A stretch of DNA of 64,000 nucleotides, taken from the NCBI RefSeq assembly GCF_019396355.1, contig NZ_JAHKRK010000004.1, positions 1-64,000 on the forward strand. Direction: 5' to 3'. The notes beneath the pieces were generated by a model, which was given only the letters and a program-made list of their open reading frames with translations, was not told the DNA's origin and ran no database searches. Positions 8,357 through 16,254 of the stretch are shown in pieces; position 1 is the stretch's first letter, and each line of letters opens with the position of its first letter. The stretch is from Pseudonocardia nigra (lineage in GTDB: Bacteria; Actinomycetota; Actinomycetes; Mycobacteriales; Pseudonocardiaceae). The position numbers and the translations under genes are program-made.

Positions 8357-9685
8357 ATGACCCCCGGCGACAACCCCACGGAGACGACGACCGGGGCGCG
8401 CCGCCCGCTCCCCCGGGCCCTGCGGCCCTTCCGCCACCGCGACTACCGCTTCCTGGTGGCGTCGATGGCCGCGTCGCTGTTCGCCAGCGGGCTGTGGATC
8501 GTCGCGGTCGTCTACCAGGTGATCGCGCTCGGCGGCGGGCCGTCGGAGCTGTCGCTCGTCGCCACGGCGTCGAGCGTCGGGCTGCTGGTCAGCGTGCTCA
8601 TCGGCGGTGTCGCCGCCGACCGGCTGCCCAAGCGGGCCCTGCTGATCGGGGTCGAGGCCGTGCGGATCGGCGCGGCGGCGGGCGCCGGGGCGCTCGCGGT
8701 GACGGGAGCGCTCGAGCTGTGGCACCTGGCCGTCATCGCGTTCGTGGTCGGCGCGGCGGAGGCGTTCTTCTTCCCGGCGTATTCGGCGCTGCTGCCGACC
8801 CTGCTGCCGCAGGACGAGCTGCTGGCCGCCAACGGCGTGGAGGGCACGCTGCGGCCGATCGCGCAGCAGGCGCTCGGCCCGGCGCTGGCCGGCGCCCTGG
8901 TCGGGGCGTTCGCGCCGGCCATCGCCCTCCTGCTGGCGGCGGTGATCTACGCCCTGGCACTCGTCGCGCTGGTGGCGATGTGCTCCGTGCCGGTGGCGGC
9001 GACGGCGACCGGGCAGAAGCGGTCGGTGCTGGCCGACCTGGGCGAAGGGTTCGCCTATCTGTTCCGCACGGGCTGGCTGTTCGCCTCGCTCGCCTTCGCC
9101 ACGCTCTACGTGCTCGTGCTCATCGGGCCGATCGAGGTGCTGCTGCCCTTCGCCGTGCGCGACCAGACCGGCGGCGGGGCGAGCAGCTTCGCCTTCGTCC
9201 TGGCCGCGTTCGGCGTGGGCGGGGCCGTCGGCTCGCTGCTCGTGTCCTCGTGGCGGATGCCGCGGCGCTACCTCACCGCGATGCTCCTGCTGTGGGGCGC
9301 CGGTGCCGCACCGATGACGCTCATCGGGATCACCGACCGGTTGTGGGTGATGGCCGCTGCCGTGTTCGTGGTCGGGTTCACCGGCGCCGCCGCCATGGTC
9401 ATCTGGGGCACCCTGCTCCAGCGGCGGGTCCCGCCGCACCTGCTGGGACGCGTCTCGAGCCTGGACTTCTTCGTGTCGCTGGCCCTGATGCCGGTGTCCA
9501 TGGCGCTGGCCGGCCCGGTGGGCGAATGGCTCGGGGTGCCGCTCACGTTCGTCCTCGCCGGGGCGATCCCGGTGTTCCTCGCCGTGGCCGCGATCCTGGG
9601 CTGGCGGCTGCCGCGGGACGAGGTCGCCCACCCGCTCGACCCGGCCCCGGCCGCGCCCGACGCACGGACCCCCACCCCCGCCTGA
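8357..9685 (+). CDS. MFS transporter, MFS_3/EntS-like exporter family
   Basis: The 442-aa protein has about 12 predicted transmembrane segments and a cytoplasmic N-terminus ending in LRPFRHRDYRFLVASMAAS, typical of the MFS_3 family that includes the enterobactin exporter EntS and many macrolide or siderophore exporters. The loop-2/3 motif (GGVAADRLPKRALL) supports the MFS fold. The substrate cannot be read from sequence, and no biosynthetic genes are adjacent. The ATG at 8357 has only a weak ribosome binding site. It is followed by a 109-bp gap carrying a tandem repeat. Confidence 0.85.
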   Translation: MTPGDNPTETTTGARRPLPRALRPFRHRDYRFLVASMAASLFASGLWIVAVVYQVIALGGGPSELSLVATASSVGLLVSVLIGGVAADRLPKRALLIGVEAVRIGAAAGAGALAVTGALELWHLAVIAFVVGAAEAFFFPAYSALLPTLLPQDELLAANGVEGTLRPIAQQALGPALAGALVGAFAPAIALLLAAVIYALALVALVAMCSVPVAATATGQKRSVLADLGEGFAYLFRTGWLFASLAFATLYVLVLIGPIEVLLPFAVRDQTGGGASSFAFVLAAFGVGGAVGSLLVSSWRMPRRYLTAMLLLWGAGAAPMTLIGITDRLWVMAAAVFVVGFTGAAAMVIWGTLLQRRVPPHLLGRVSSLDFFVSLALMPVSMALAGPVGEWLGVPLTFVLAGAIPVFLAVAAILGWRLPRDEVAHPLDPAPAAPDARTPTPA

Positions 9686-9734
9686 CGCACCCCGAATCGG
9701 TCCGCGCACCTGCTCGACGGGGAGCGTGAGCCGC

Positions 9735-9772
9735 GACGGGGTGCGTGGGCGGAGACGGGGTGCGTGGGCGGA
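9735..9772. repeat. Two tandem 19-bp units of a dispersed GC-rich repeat
   Basis: The unit GACGGGGTGCGTGGGCGGA occurs twice head-to-tail (9735-9753 and 9754-9772) with no mismatch. Its reverse complement shares about 18 bases (GCACCCCGTCTCCGCCCA) with the intergenic element at 41659-41729, and the same core recurs at 58855-59050. It lies just upstream of the hydrolase start. Confidence 0.85.
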
Positions 9773-9794
9773 ACGGAGGTGCCATGCTCGTGCC

Positions 9795-10367
9795 GTGGCC
9801 GCGACGGATCTCGTCGACGAGACGGAGCCGGGCGCCGAACCCGGCGGCCCGGTCGCCACGCTGCTGCCCGGGCGGGGCTACGGGCCGCAGGCGCCGCTGC
9901 TGTACTACGCGCGTGTCCTGCTCCGGCAGCGCGGGTGGGGCGTGCGGGTCGTCCAGTGGGACCGGGTGCCCGGCCTCGACCCGGCGGACGGGACGGCCGT
10001 GGCCGACGCCGCCCGCGCGCTGCTCGCCGACGCCGACCCGGGCCGCGACCTCGTCGTCGCCAAGTCGCTCGGCAGCCGAGCGCTCCCGGCCGCAGCCGAG
10101 CGCGGCCTGAGGGGCGTCTGGCTCACGCCGCTACTCGGCGTCGAGGAGGTCCGGCGGGCGGCCGCCCGCGCACCGGCCGGGACCCTGCTGATCGGGGGCG
10201 GTGCCGACCCGTACTGGGACCGCGCGGCGGCGGCGAGCACCGGCTGCACGGTCGTCGAGGTGCCGGGCGCGGACCACTCCCTGGAGCTGCCCGGCGATCT
10301 GGACGGCACGCTCACCGCGCTCGCGGCAGTGCTCGCGCGGGTGGGGGCTCACCTCGACGGGCTGTAG
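9795..10367 (+). CDS. Small alpha/beta-hydrolase-fold protein
   Basis: A 190-aa protein that fits a minimal alpha/beta hydrolase: a nucleophile-elbow-like segment KSLGSRALP at about residue 82, an acidic residue after a beta strand (GGGADPYW) near 130, and a terminal His in GADHSLE near 157. The elbow is SxGS rather than GxSxG, as in the KANL3/Tex30-like hydrolase group. The substrate is unknown. GTG at 9795 is chosen because upstream in-frame sequence is repeat-derived (9735-9772). The stop is 5 bp from the convergent pntB stop. Confidence 0.75.
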   Translation: MAATDLVDETEPGAEPGGPVATLLPGRGYGPQAPLLYYARVLLRQRGWGVRVVQWDRVPGLDPADGTAVADAARALLADADPGRDLVVAKSLGSRALPAAAERGLRGVWLTPLLGVEEVRRAAARAPAGTLLIGGGADPYWDRAAAASTGCTVVEVPGADHSLELPGDLDGTLTALAAVLARVGAHLDGL

Positions 10368-10372
10368 CCGCA

Positions 10373-11755
10373 CTACAGGGCCTTGAGCTCCTCGGTCACC
10401 TCCAGCACCGACTTCTTCGCGTCCCCGAACAGCATGGACGTCCGGTCGGCGTAGAACAGCGGGTTGTCGATCCCGGCGAACCCGCTGTTCATCGAGCGCT
10501 TGAGCACGATCACGGACCGGGACTCGTCGACGTTGAGGATCGGCATCCCGTGGATCGGCGAGCTGGGGTCGGTGCGCGCCGCCGGGTTGGTGACGTCGTT
10601 CGCCCCGATCACGAGCGTGACGTCGGCGCGGGCGAACTCCCCGTTGATCTCGTCCATCTCCTTGAGCGCCTCGTAGGCGACGTCGGCCTCCGCGAGCAGG
10701 ACGTTCATGTGGCCCGGCATGCGCCCGGCCACCGGGTGGATGGCGTACTTGACCTCCACCCCGCGCGCCTCGAGCAGCTTGGCCATGTCCTTCACGGCGT
10801 GCTGGGCCTGGGCGACGGCCATCCCGTAGCCGGGCACCACGATCACCTGCGACGCGTACGCCATCTGGATCGCCGCGTCCGCGGGCGACGTCGAGGTGAC
10901 GGTGCGCTCCACGCCGTCGCCCGCCCCGGGCAGCGTGGCCGTGCCTCCGAAGCCGCCCGCCACGATCGCCGGGATCGAGCGGTTCATCGCCCGCGCCATC
11001 AGGTTGGTGAGGATCGAGCCGGACGCACCGACGATCATGCCGGCCACGATCATCGCCGTGTTGTCCAGCGCCAGTCCAGCCGCCGCGGCGGACAGGCCGG
11101 TCATCGCGTTGAGCAGCGAGATGACCACGGGCATGTCCGCGCCGCCGATCGGGAGCACCACGAGCACGCCGAGCACGGCGGCCAGCACGAGCACCCCGAC
11201 GATCCACAGCTCGGCCGCCCCGCCCAGCCCCGCCACCACGGCGCACGCGACCGCCCCGAGGAGCAGCAGCCCGTTGACGACCTGCTGCGCGCTGCCGAGC
11301 CCGATCGGTCGCCCCGGCACGATCTCCTGGAGCTTGCCGAAGGCGACCAGCGATCCCCAGAACGACACCGACCCGACGATCGCCGCGAACAGCGACGCCA
11401 CGATCACGTGGGTCGGCTCGGCGGTGAAGCCCTCGGTGGAGCGGAACTCCGACCACGCGATGAGCGCGACGGCACCGCCGCCGACGCCGTTGAACAGCGC
11501 CACCATCTGCGGCATCGCGGTCATCTTGACCTGCCGGGCCGACGGGACGCCCAGCGCGGCACCGACGACCAGGCCGACGGCGATGAGCAGCCAGTTGTGC
11601 TCCACCTGCAGCAGCGTCGCGACCACGGCGAGCGTCATGCCGACGGCCGCGATCCAGTTGCCCCGCACAGCGGTCTTCGGGCCGGTGAGGCCCATCAGGC
11701 CGTAGATGAACAGCGCGAACGCAACGATGTAGAGGACCGGGACGAGCGTGTCCAT
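10373..11755 (-). CDS. pntB: NAD(P) transhydrogenase subunit beta
   Basis: The membrane and NADP-binding (dIII) subunit of the proton-translocating transhydrogenase, which drives NADPH formation from NADH using the proton gradient. The 460-aa protein starts at ATG 11755 (MDTLVPVLYIVAFALFIYG), has about nine N-terminal helices, and carries the dIII domain from about residue 280 with VPGYGMAVAQAQHAVKD and KRSMNSGFAGIDNPLFY. The start shares one base with the pntAB stop (TGATG), so the genes are translationally coupled. Confidence 0.96.
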   Translation of the reverse strand: MDTLVPVLYIVAFALFIYGLMGLTGPKTAVRGNWIAAVGMTLAVVATLLQVEHNWLLIAVGLVVGAALGVPSARQVKMTAMPQMVALFNGVGGGAVALIAWSEFRSTEGFTAEPTHVIVASLFAAIVGSVSFWGSLVAFGKLQEIVPGRPIGLGSAQQVVNGLLLLGAVACAVVAGLGGAAELWIVGVLVLAAVLGVLVVLPIGGADMPVVISLLNAMTGLSAAAAGLALDNTAMIVAGMIVGASGSILTNLMARAMNRSIPAIVAGGFGGTATLPGAGDGVERTVTSTSPADAAIQMAYASQVIVVPGYGMAVAQAQHAVKDMAKLLEARGVEVKYAIHPVAGRMPGHMNVLLAEADVAYEALKEMDEINGEFARADVTLVIGANDVTNPAARTDPSSPIHGMPILNVDESRSVIVLKRSMNSGFAGIDNPLFYADRTSMLFGDAKKSVLEVTEELKAL

Positions 11756-12066
11756 CAGCGCTGCTCCTTCTCCCGGTCGGGCCGCGCCTTGAACATGCCC
11801 AGCATCCGGTCCGTGACCAGGAACCCGCCGATCACGTTGATCATGCCGAAGGCGATCGCGACCACCAGGATGATCGCGTCGACGACCGAGGGATTCTCCA
11901 GCTCGCCGAGCACGATCAGACCGCCGAGCAGCACGATCCCGTGGATGGCGTTCGTTCCCGACATCAGCGGCGTGTGCAGCGTGTTCGGCACCTTCGAGAT
12001 CACCGCGAAGCCGACGAAGCCGGCCAGCACCAGGATGGCGAGGTTCGCCAGCAGACCCGTTTCCAT
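11755..12066 (-). CDS. pntAB: NAD(P) transhydrogenase subunit alpha part 2
   Basis: Small membrane (dII) piece of the split alpha subunit, 103 aa with three helices (starts METGLLANLAIL; NTLHTPLMSGTNAIHG is the conserved loop). An in-frame GTG eight codons upstream lies inside pntAA and is rejected in favour of ATG 12066, which overlaps the pntAA stop by one base. The three-gene layout is the bacterial split type seen in mycobacteria and Rhodospirillum. Confidence 0.95.
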   Translation of the reverse strand: METGLLANLAILVLAGFVGFAVISKVPNTLHTPLMSGTNAIHGIVLLGGLIVLGELENPSVVDAIILVVAIAFGMINVIGGFLVTDRMLGMFKARPDREKEQR

Positions 12067-13172
12067 CACCGCTCCCCCCTCGTGACACACGACTTCGCGA
12101 GCACCTCGTCGTCCCAGTCCGGGGCGAGCGCGCCGTGCTCGTCGAGCATCAGCTCCAGCAGCGCGGACACGTTGCGGGAGTACAGCTCCGACGCGTGCTC
12201 CGGCATCGTCGCCGGCAGGTTGAGCGGCGCCGCGATCGTCACGTCGTGCCGCACCACGACCTCGCCCGGTTCGGTGAGCTCGCAGTTGCCGCCGCTCTCC
12301 CCCGCCAGGTCCACCACGACACTGCCGGGCCGCATCCCGGCCACCGCCTCCGCCGTGACGAGCGTGGGGGCCCGCCTGCCCGGAACGTTGGCGGTGGTGA
12401 TCACGACGTCGAAGCCGCTGATCGCCTCCTCCAGGCGCTTCATCTGTTCGGCGCGCTCGTCCTCGGTGAGCTCCCGCGCGTAGCCGCCCTCACCCGCCGC
12501 CTCGATCCCGAGGTCGAGCCACTGCGCGCCAAGCGAGCGGACCTGGTCGGCGACCTCGGGGCGCACGTCGTACCCGGTGGTGCGAGCCCCGAGCCGCTTC
12601 GCCGTGGCGAGTGCCTGCAGGCCCGCCACCCCGACCCCCAGCACGAGGGCCGTGGCCGGCTTCACCGTGCCCGCGGCGGTGGTGAGCATGGGGAAGAACC
12701 GCGTCGACCGCTCGGCCGCCAGCAGCACGGCCTTGTATCCCGCGACGTTCGCCTGCGAGGACAGCGCGTCCATCGACTGGGCGCGGGAGATCCGTGGGAT
12801 CGACTCCATGGCGAACGCCTGCACGTCCGCGGCGCGCAGGGCGGCGATCGTCTCCGGCGAGGTCAACGGGGACAGGAAGCCGATGAGCGTGCCACCGGCC
12901 CGCAGCCGCCCGATCTCCTCGCGGGTCGGCGGCGCGACCTTCACCACGACCTCGGACGGCCACGGGTCGCCCATCGTGGCCCCCGCGGCGCGGTATGCCT
13001 CGTCGGGGATCAGGGCGCCCGCGCCGGCGCCGGGCTCGACGACGACCTGCGCGCCCCGCGACCGGAGCCGCTCGACCGCCTTGGGCACCAGGGCGACCCG
13101 GCGCTCACCGGCGCCGGACTCCCGGGGCACACCGACGGTGACGGCCCCCTGGCCCGTCGCTTCGGATCTCAT
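12066..13172 (-). CDS. pntAA: NAD(P) transhydrogenase subunit alpha part 1
   Basis: NAD(H)-binding dI subunit, 368 aa, related to alanine dehydrogenase. It carries the RAQSMDALSSQANVAGYKAV segment near residue 130 and a Rossmann motif GVGVAGLQALATAKRLG near 180. It heads the pntAA-pntAB-pntB operon. No Shine-Dalgarno precedes ATG 13172. Instead a -10-like TAGGTT ends six bases upstream, suggesting a leaderless message. Confidence 0.96.
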   Translation of the reverse strand: MRSEATGQGAVTVGVPRESGAGERRVALVPKAVERLRSRGAQVVVEPGAGAGALIPDEAYRAAGATMGDPWPSEVVVKVAPPTREEIGRLRAGGTLIGFLSPLTSPETIAALRAADVQAFAMESIPRISRAQSMDALSSQANVAGYKAVLLAAERSTRFFPMLTTAAGTVKPATALVLGVGVAGLQALATAKRLGARTTGYDVRPEVADQVRSLGAQWLDLGIEAAGEGGYARELTEDERAEQMKRLEEAISGFDVVITTANVPGRRAPTLVTAEAVAGMRPGSVVVDLAGESGGNCELTEPGEVVVRHDVTIAAPLNLPATMPEHASELYSRNVSALLELMLDEHGALAPDWDDEVLAKSCVTRGER

Positions 13173-13178
13173 GGGGGG

Positions 13179-13184
13179 AACCTA
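13179..13184 (-). promoter_or_regulatory. Putative -10 box of leaderless pntAA operon
   Basis: TAGGTT on the minus strand, preceded by TGGTC (partly extended -10). The six C residues between box and ATG place the predicted transcription start on the A of the start codon. No -35 hexamer is seen. Confidence 0.5.
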
Positions 13185-13251
13185 GACCAGCATGGAGCAG
13201 ACCACGCCCGCCGTGTGATCAGGTCTCCTGCACAGATCGCGCTCAACCGAT

Positions 13252-14028
13252 TCAGGCCGGCAGCCCGGTCGCGTCGATCCGCACCTGGATCGCGTCGAGG
13301 ACGAGACCGAGCCCGAAGGCGAAGCGGTCCAGCGCCCGCTGCAGCGTGTAGGGCAGCGCGGAGTCCGACACCGTGAACGCCCCGGCTTCCTCCAGCGCGG
13401 CGAGCCGCGGGAAGCGGTTGTTCATGCGCTCGCCGAGCAGCGGGGCGCGCCGCTCCCACCACTCGTCGTCACTGCTGCCGGTCCGCAGCGGCGCCTGCTC
13501 GGCCTCGACGACCGCCGACGCGGCCCCCCGGGTGCAGGACTCGACCGTCGCGACGCACCCCGTGACCTCGACCGCCGCCAGCCCGAGCCCGTCGAGCAGG
13601 GCCAGCGCGGCGTCGTAGCGGGCGAGGACGTGCGGACCGAACACCGTGCGCGACGTGGCCACCTGTAGCAGCCAGGGGTGGGACCGGTACACAGCGAGGT
13701 CGGACGTGGCGAGGTCGTGCAGTCCGGTCCGCCACCCGGCGTCCGCCGTGGGCAGGGGTTGGGCGCCCACGACCCGGTCGACCATCAGCTCCAGCAGTTC
13801 CGCCTTGCCCGGCACGTAGGTGTACAGCGACGCCGGGCCGATGCCGAGGGTCTGCGCGAGCGCCCGCATCGAGAGCGCGGCAGGCCCGCCGCGGTCGGCC
13901 TCGGCGATCGCGGCGTCGACGATCCGCGGAAGGTCGAGCCGTTGCCGCGGCCCGCGCCTGGGCACGGGCGCTCCGTCCCAGAGCAGCGCCATCGTCCGCG
14001 CCGGATCGCCACGTCCCGCGTACTCCAC
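13252..14028 (-). CDS. TetR family transcriptional regulator (TetR_C_1-like)
   Basis: A 258-aa repressor. The N-terminal helix-turn-helix spans about residues 28-75 (IVDAAIAEADRGG, ALAQTLGIGPASLYTYV), and the C-terminal ligand domain resembles the tetracycline-repressor C-terminal class. GTG 14028 is chosen from AGGAGG eight bases upstream. It is divergent from the VOC gene with 48 bp between starts. A 14-bp palindrome in that gap is the likely operator for autorepression and control of the neighbour. The ligand is unknown. Confidence 0.88.
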   Translation of the reverse strand: MEYAGRGDPARTMALLWDGAPVPRRGPRQRLDLPRIVDAAIAEADRGGPAALSMRALAQTLGIGPASLYTYVPGKAELLELMVDRVVGAQPLPTADAGWRTGLHDLATSDLAVYRSHPWLLQVATSRTVFGPHVLARYDAALALLDGLGLAAVEVTGCVATVESCTRGAASAVVEAEQAPLRTGSSDDEWWERRAPLLGERMNNRFPRLAALEEAGAFTVSDSALPYTLQRALDRFAFGLGLVLDAIQVRIDATGLPA

Positions 14029-14058
14029 GCCGCGAACCTCCTTCCGCAAATACTCCGA

Positions 14059-14072
14059 ACACCGTACGGTGT
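14059..14072. promoter_or_regulatory. TetR operator candidate overlapping divergent promoters
   Basis: Perfect 14-bp palindrome ACACCGTACGGTGT. Its right half contains TACGGT (14065-14070), which ends six bases before the VOC ATG and can serve as its -10. By symmetry the same hexamer faces the TetR gene. A repressor bound here would block both promoters. Confidence 0.7.
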
Positions 14073-14076
14073 CGTG

Positions 14077-14814
14077 ATGCCCGCCGAATCCGTCATCCCC
14101 GGCCTGCCCTGCCGGAACCTCGACGACATCCTGCCCTTCTACACGGCGCTCGGGTTCGACGTGACCTACCACCAGCAGCGCCCCAACCCGTACGCCGCGG
14201 TCCGGCGCGACGGGATCGAGCTGCACTTCTTCGCCGTTCCCGAGTTCGATCCGGCCGAGTCGATGGGCACGGTGATCGTGCTCGTCCCGGACACGGGAGC
14301 CCTGCACGCGGCGTTCGCCGCCGGGCTGCGCGCCGCGTTCTGGAAGGTGCCGATCTCCGGGATCCCGCGGATGACCCGCCCGCGCCGGATGCAGGGCACC
14401 CGCGGCGGGTTCATGGTCGTCGACCCCGGGGGCAACTGGCTGCGGATCAGCCGGCAGCGAACCGGCTCCGACGACGACCTGGACGGCGGACCACAGGACC
14501 GACCGGCGCCGTCCGAGGGACGGATCGCCCAGGTCGTGGCCGCCGCCGCCCGCCAGGCCGACTCCCACGGCGACGAGGCCGCGGGCATCCGCATGCTCGA
14601 GACCGGGCTCGCCCGGCACGCCGACTCACCGCCCGCCCAGCGCCTGCCGGCACTGGTCTACCTCGCCGAGCTACGGCAGCGCATCGGCGACCACGCCGCT
14701 GCGGCCGCGCTGCTCGCGGAGATCAATGCACTGGAGCTGTCCGCGACCGATCGCGAAGCACTCGCCACCGATCTCGCGGCCGCGGCCGAGCTGGCCGCCG
14801 CGCCGGGCTCCTGA
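14077..14814 (+). CDS. VOC-fold (glyoxalase/bleomycin-resistance-like) protein with C-terminal helical domain
   Basis: A 245-aa protein. Residues 1-125 form a VOC domain of the bleomycin-resistance/extradiol dioxygenase superfamily (IPGLPCRNLDDILPFYTALG; FMVVDPGGNWLRIS). Residues about 140-245 form an Ala-rich alpha-helical region with TPR-like spacing, apparently an oligomerisation or partner-binding domain. The true activity, whether drug sequestration or metal enzyme, is not determined. ATG 14077 has no Shine-Dalgarno and the -10 candidate is six bases upstream, so it is probably leaderless. It is likely controlled by the adjacent TetR protein. Confidence 0.8.
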   Translation: MPAESVIPGLPCRNLDDILPFYTALGFDVTYHQQRPNPYAAVRRDGIELHFFAVPEFDPAESMGTVIVLVPDTGALHAAFAAGLRAAFWKVPISGIPRMTRPRRMQGTRGGFMVVDPGGNWLRISRQRTGSDDDLDGGPQDRPAPSEGRIAQVVAAAARQADSHGDEAAGIRMLETGLARHADSPPAQRLPALVYLAELRQRIGDHAAAAALLAEINALELSATDREALATDLAAAAELAAAPGS

Positions 14815-14827
14815 TGGAACGTCCGGG

Positions 14828-15652
14828 TCAGGCGGGCAGGGTGAGGATTCGCGGGCCGTCCTCGGTGACCGCGACGCTGTGCTCCCAGTGCACCGCACGG
14901 CTGCCGTCGGCGGTCACCACGGTCCAGCCGTCCTCGAGCTCCAGCGTCTCCGGGTCGCCGGCGGTGAGCATCGGCTCCACCGCGAGGGCCATTCCCGGCC
15001 GCAGCCGGGGGCCGTGCCCCGGGTCGCCGTAGTTGGGCAGGAACGGGTCCATGTGCATCGACGTGCCGATCCCGTGCCCGCCGTACTCGGCGACGATCCC
15101 GTACTCCACGCCGTCGCGCCGGCCCGCGGCCTCGGTGGCGACCTGTACCGCGTGGGAGATGTCCGAGAGCCGCCCACCGGGCAGCACCGCGGCGATCCCG
15201 GCGTGCAGCGCGGCCTCACAGGCCGCGGACAGCGCGAGGTCGGCATCGGACACCGCGCCGACCGCGATCGTCACCGCCGCGTCCCCGTGCCAGCCCTCCA
15301 GGACGGCCCCGCAGTCGACCGACAGCAGGTCGCCGTCGGCGAGCACCTGGGTGCGCGCCGGGATGCCGTGCACGATCTGCTCGTTCACCGACGCGCAGAT
15401 CGACGCCGGGTACCCGTGGTAGCCCAGGAACGACGGGACGGCGCCCGCCCCACGGATGGTCTCCTCGGCCAGCGCGTCCAGCTCGCCGGTGCTCACTCCC
15501 GGCCGGGCCCGCTCGGTGACCGCGGCGAGAGTGCGCGCGACGAGCGCGCCCGCGACGCGCATCGCGTCCAGCTCGCCCGGGGTCTTGAGCTCGATGTCCC
15601 GGCCCCGCCAGCGGGCCAGCATGCCGCGGACCCCGCTCTTGCCGCCGGTCAC
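14828..15652 (-). CDS. map: Methionine aminopeptidase type I
   Basis: Removes N-terminal Met from nascent proteins. The 274-aa product has all dimetal ligands: Asp in [10 protein letters not shown], Asp in [10 protein letters not shown], His in [10 protein letters not shown], Glu in AVEPML and Glu in WEHSVAV. The GTG start at 15652 overlaps the adk stop by four bases, so it is coupled. The secY-adk-map order is standard for the spc operon end. Confidence 0.97.
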   Translation of the reverse strand: MTGGKSGVRGMLARWRGRDIELKTPGELDAMRVAGALVARTLAAVTERARPGVSTGELDALAEETIRGAGAVPSFLGYHGYPASICASVNEQIVHGIPARTQVLADGDLLSVDCGAVLEGWHGDAAVTIAVGAVSDADLALSAACEAALHAGIAAVLPGGRLSDISHAVQVATEAAGRRDGVEYGIVAEYGGHGIGTSMHMDPFLPNYGDPGHGPRLRPGMALAVEPMLTAGDPETLELEDGWTVVTADGSRAVHWEHSVAVTEDGPRILTLPA

Positions 15653-16197
15653 CGCGACCGGAGCGCGTCGGACACCCGGTCGGTGATCTCCTCGACCGTG
15701 CCGACGGCGTCGATGGTGACGAGCCGGTCCGCGTAGTGCGCGAGCAGCGGGGCCGTCTCGTCACGGTAGATCTGCTGGCGGCGACGGATGACGTCCTCGG
15801 TGTCGTCGTCGCGGCCGCGGACGAGCAGACGCTGCACCAGCTCGTCCTCCGGCACCCGGAACTCCACGACGGCGTCGAGGTCCTCGCCCCGCTCCGTCAG
15901 CAGCTCGCCGAGCGACACCGCCTGGCTCCCGGTGCGCGGGAACCCGTCGAGGATGAACCCCTTGGCGGCGTCGTCGGAGTTGAGCCGTTCGCGCACCATC
16001 GCGACGGTGACGGCGTCCGGCACCAGCTCACCGGCATCCATGTACCGCTTGGCCTCGACCCCGAGCTCGGTCTCGTTCTTGAGGTTGGCCCGGAAGAGAT
16101 CCCCGGTGGAGATGTGCGGTACGTCGAGACGCTCCGCGAGACGCACCGCCTGGGTGCCCTTGCCCGCTCCCGGCGGACCGACCAGCACGAGTCGCAC
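15649..16197 (-). CDS. adk: Adenylate kinase
   Basis: Converts ATP and AMP to two ADP. The 182-aa short-type enzyme without the zinc LID insertion has the P-loop [10 protein letters not shown] at residues 7-16, the AMP site HISTGDLFR and the LDGFPRT motif. It lies 57 bp after the secY stop in the secY-adk-map cluster. Confidence 0.98.
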   Translation of the reverse strand: MRLVLVGPPGAGKGTQAVRLAERLDVPHISTGDLFRANLKNETELGVEAKRYMDAGELVPDAVTVAMVRERLNSDDAAKGFILDGFPRTGSQAVSLGELLTERGEDLDAVVEFRVPEDELVQRLLVRGRDDDTEDVIRRRQQIYRDETAPLLAHYADRLVTIDAVGTVEEITDRVSDALRSR

Positions 16198-16254
16198 GCG
16201 ACACCGACCTCCCTGAACCCGAACTTCGACGACCGACGATCCGCTGGGCGGACG

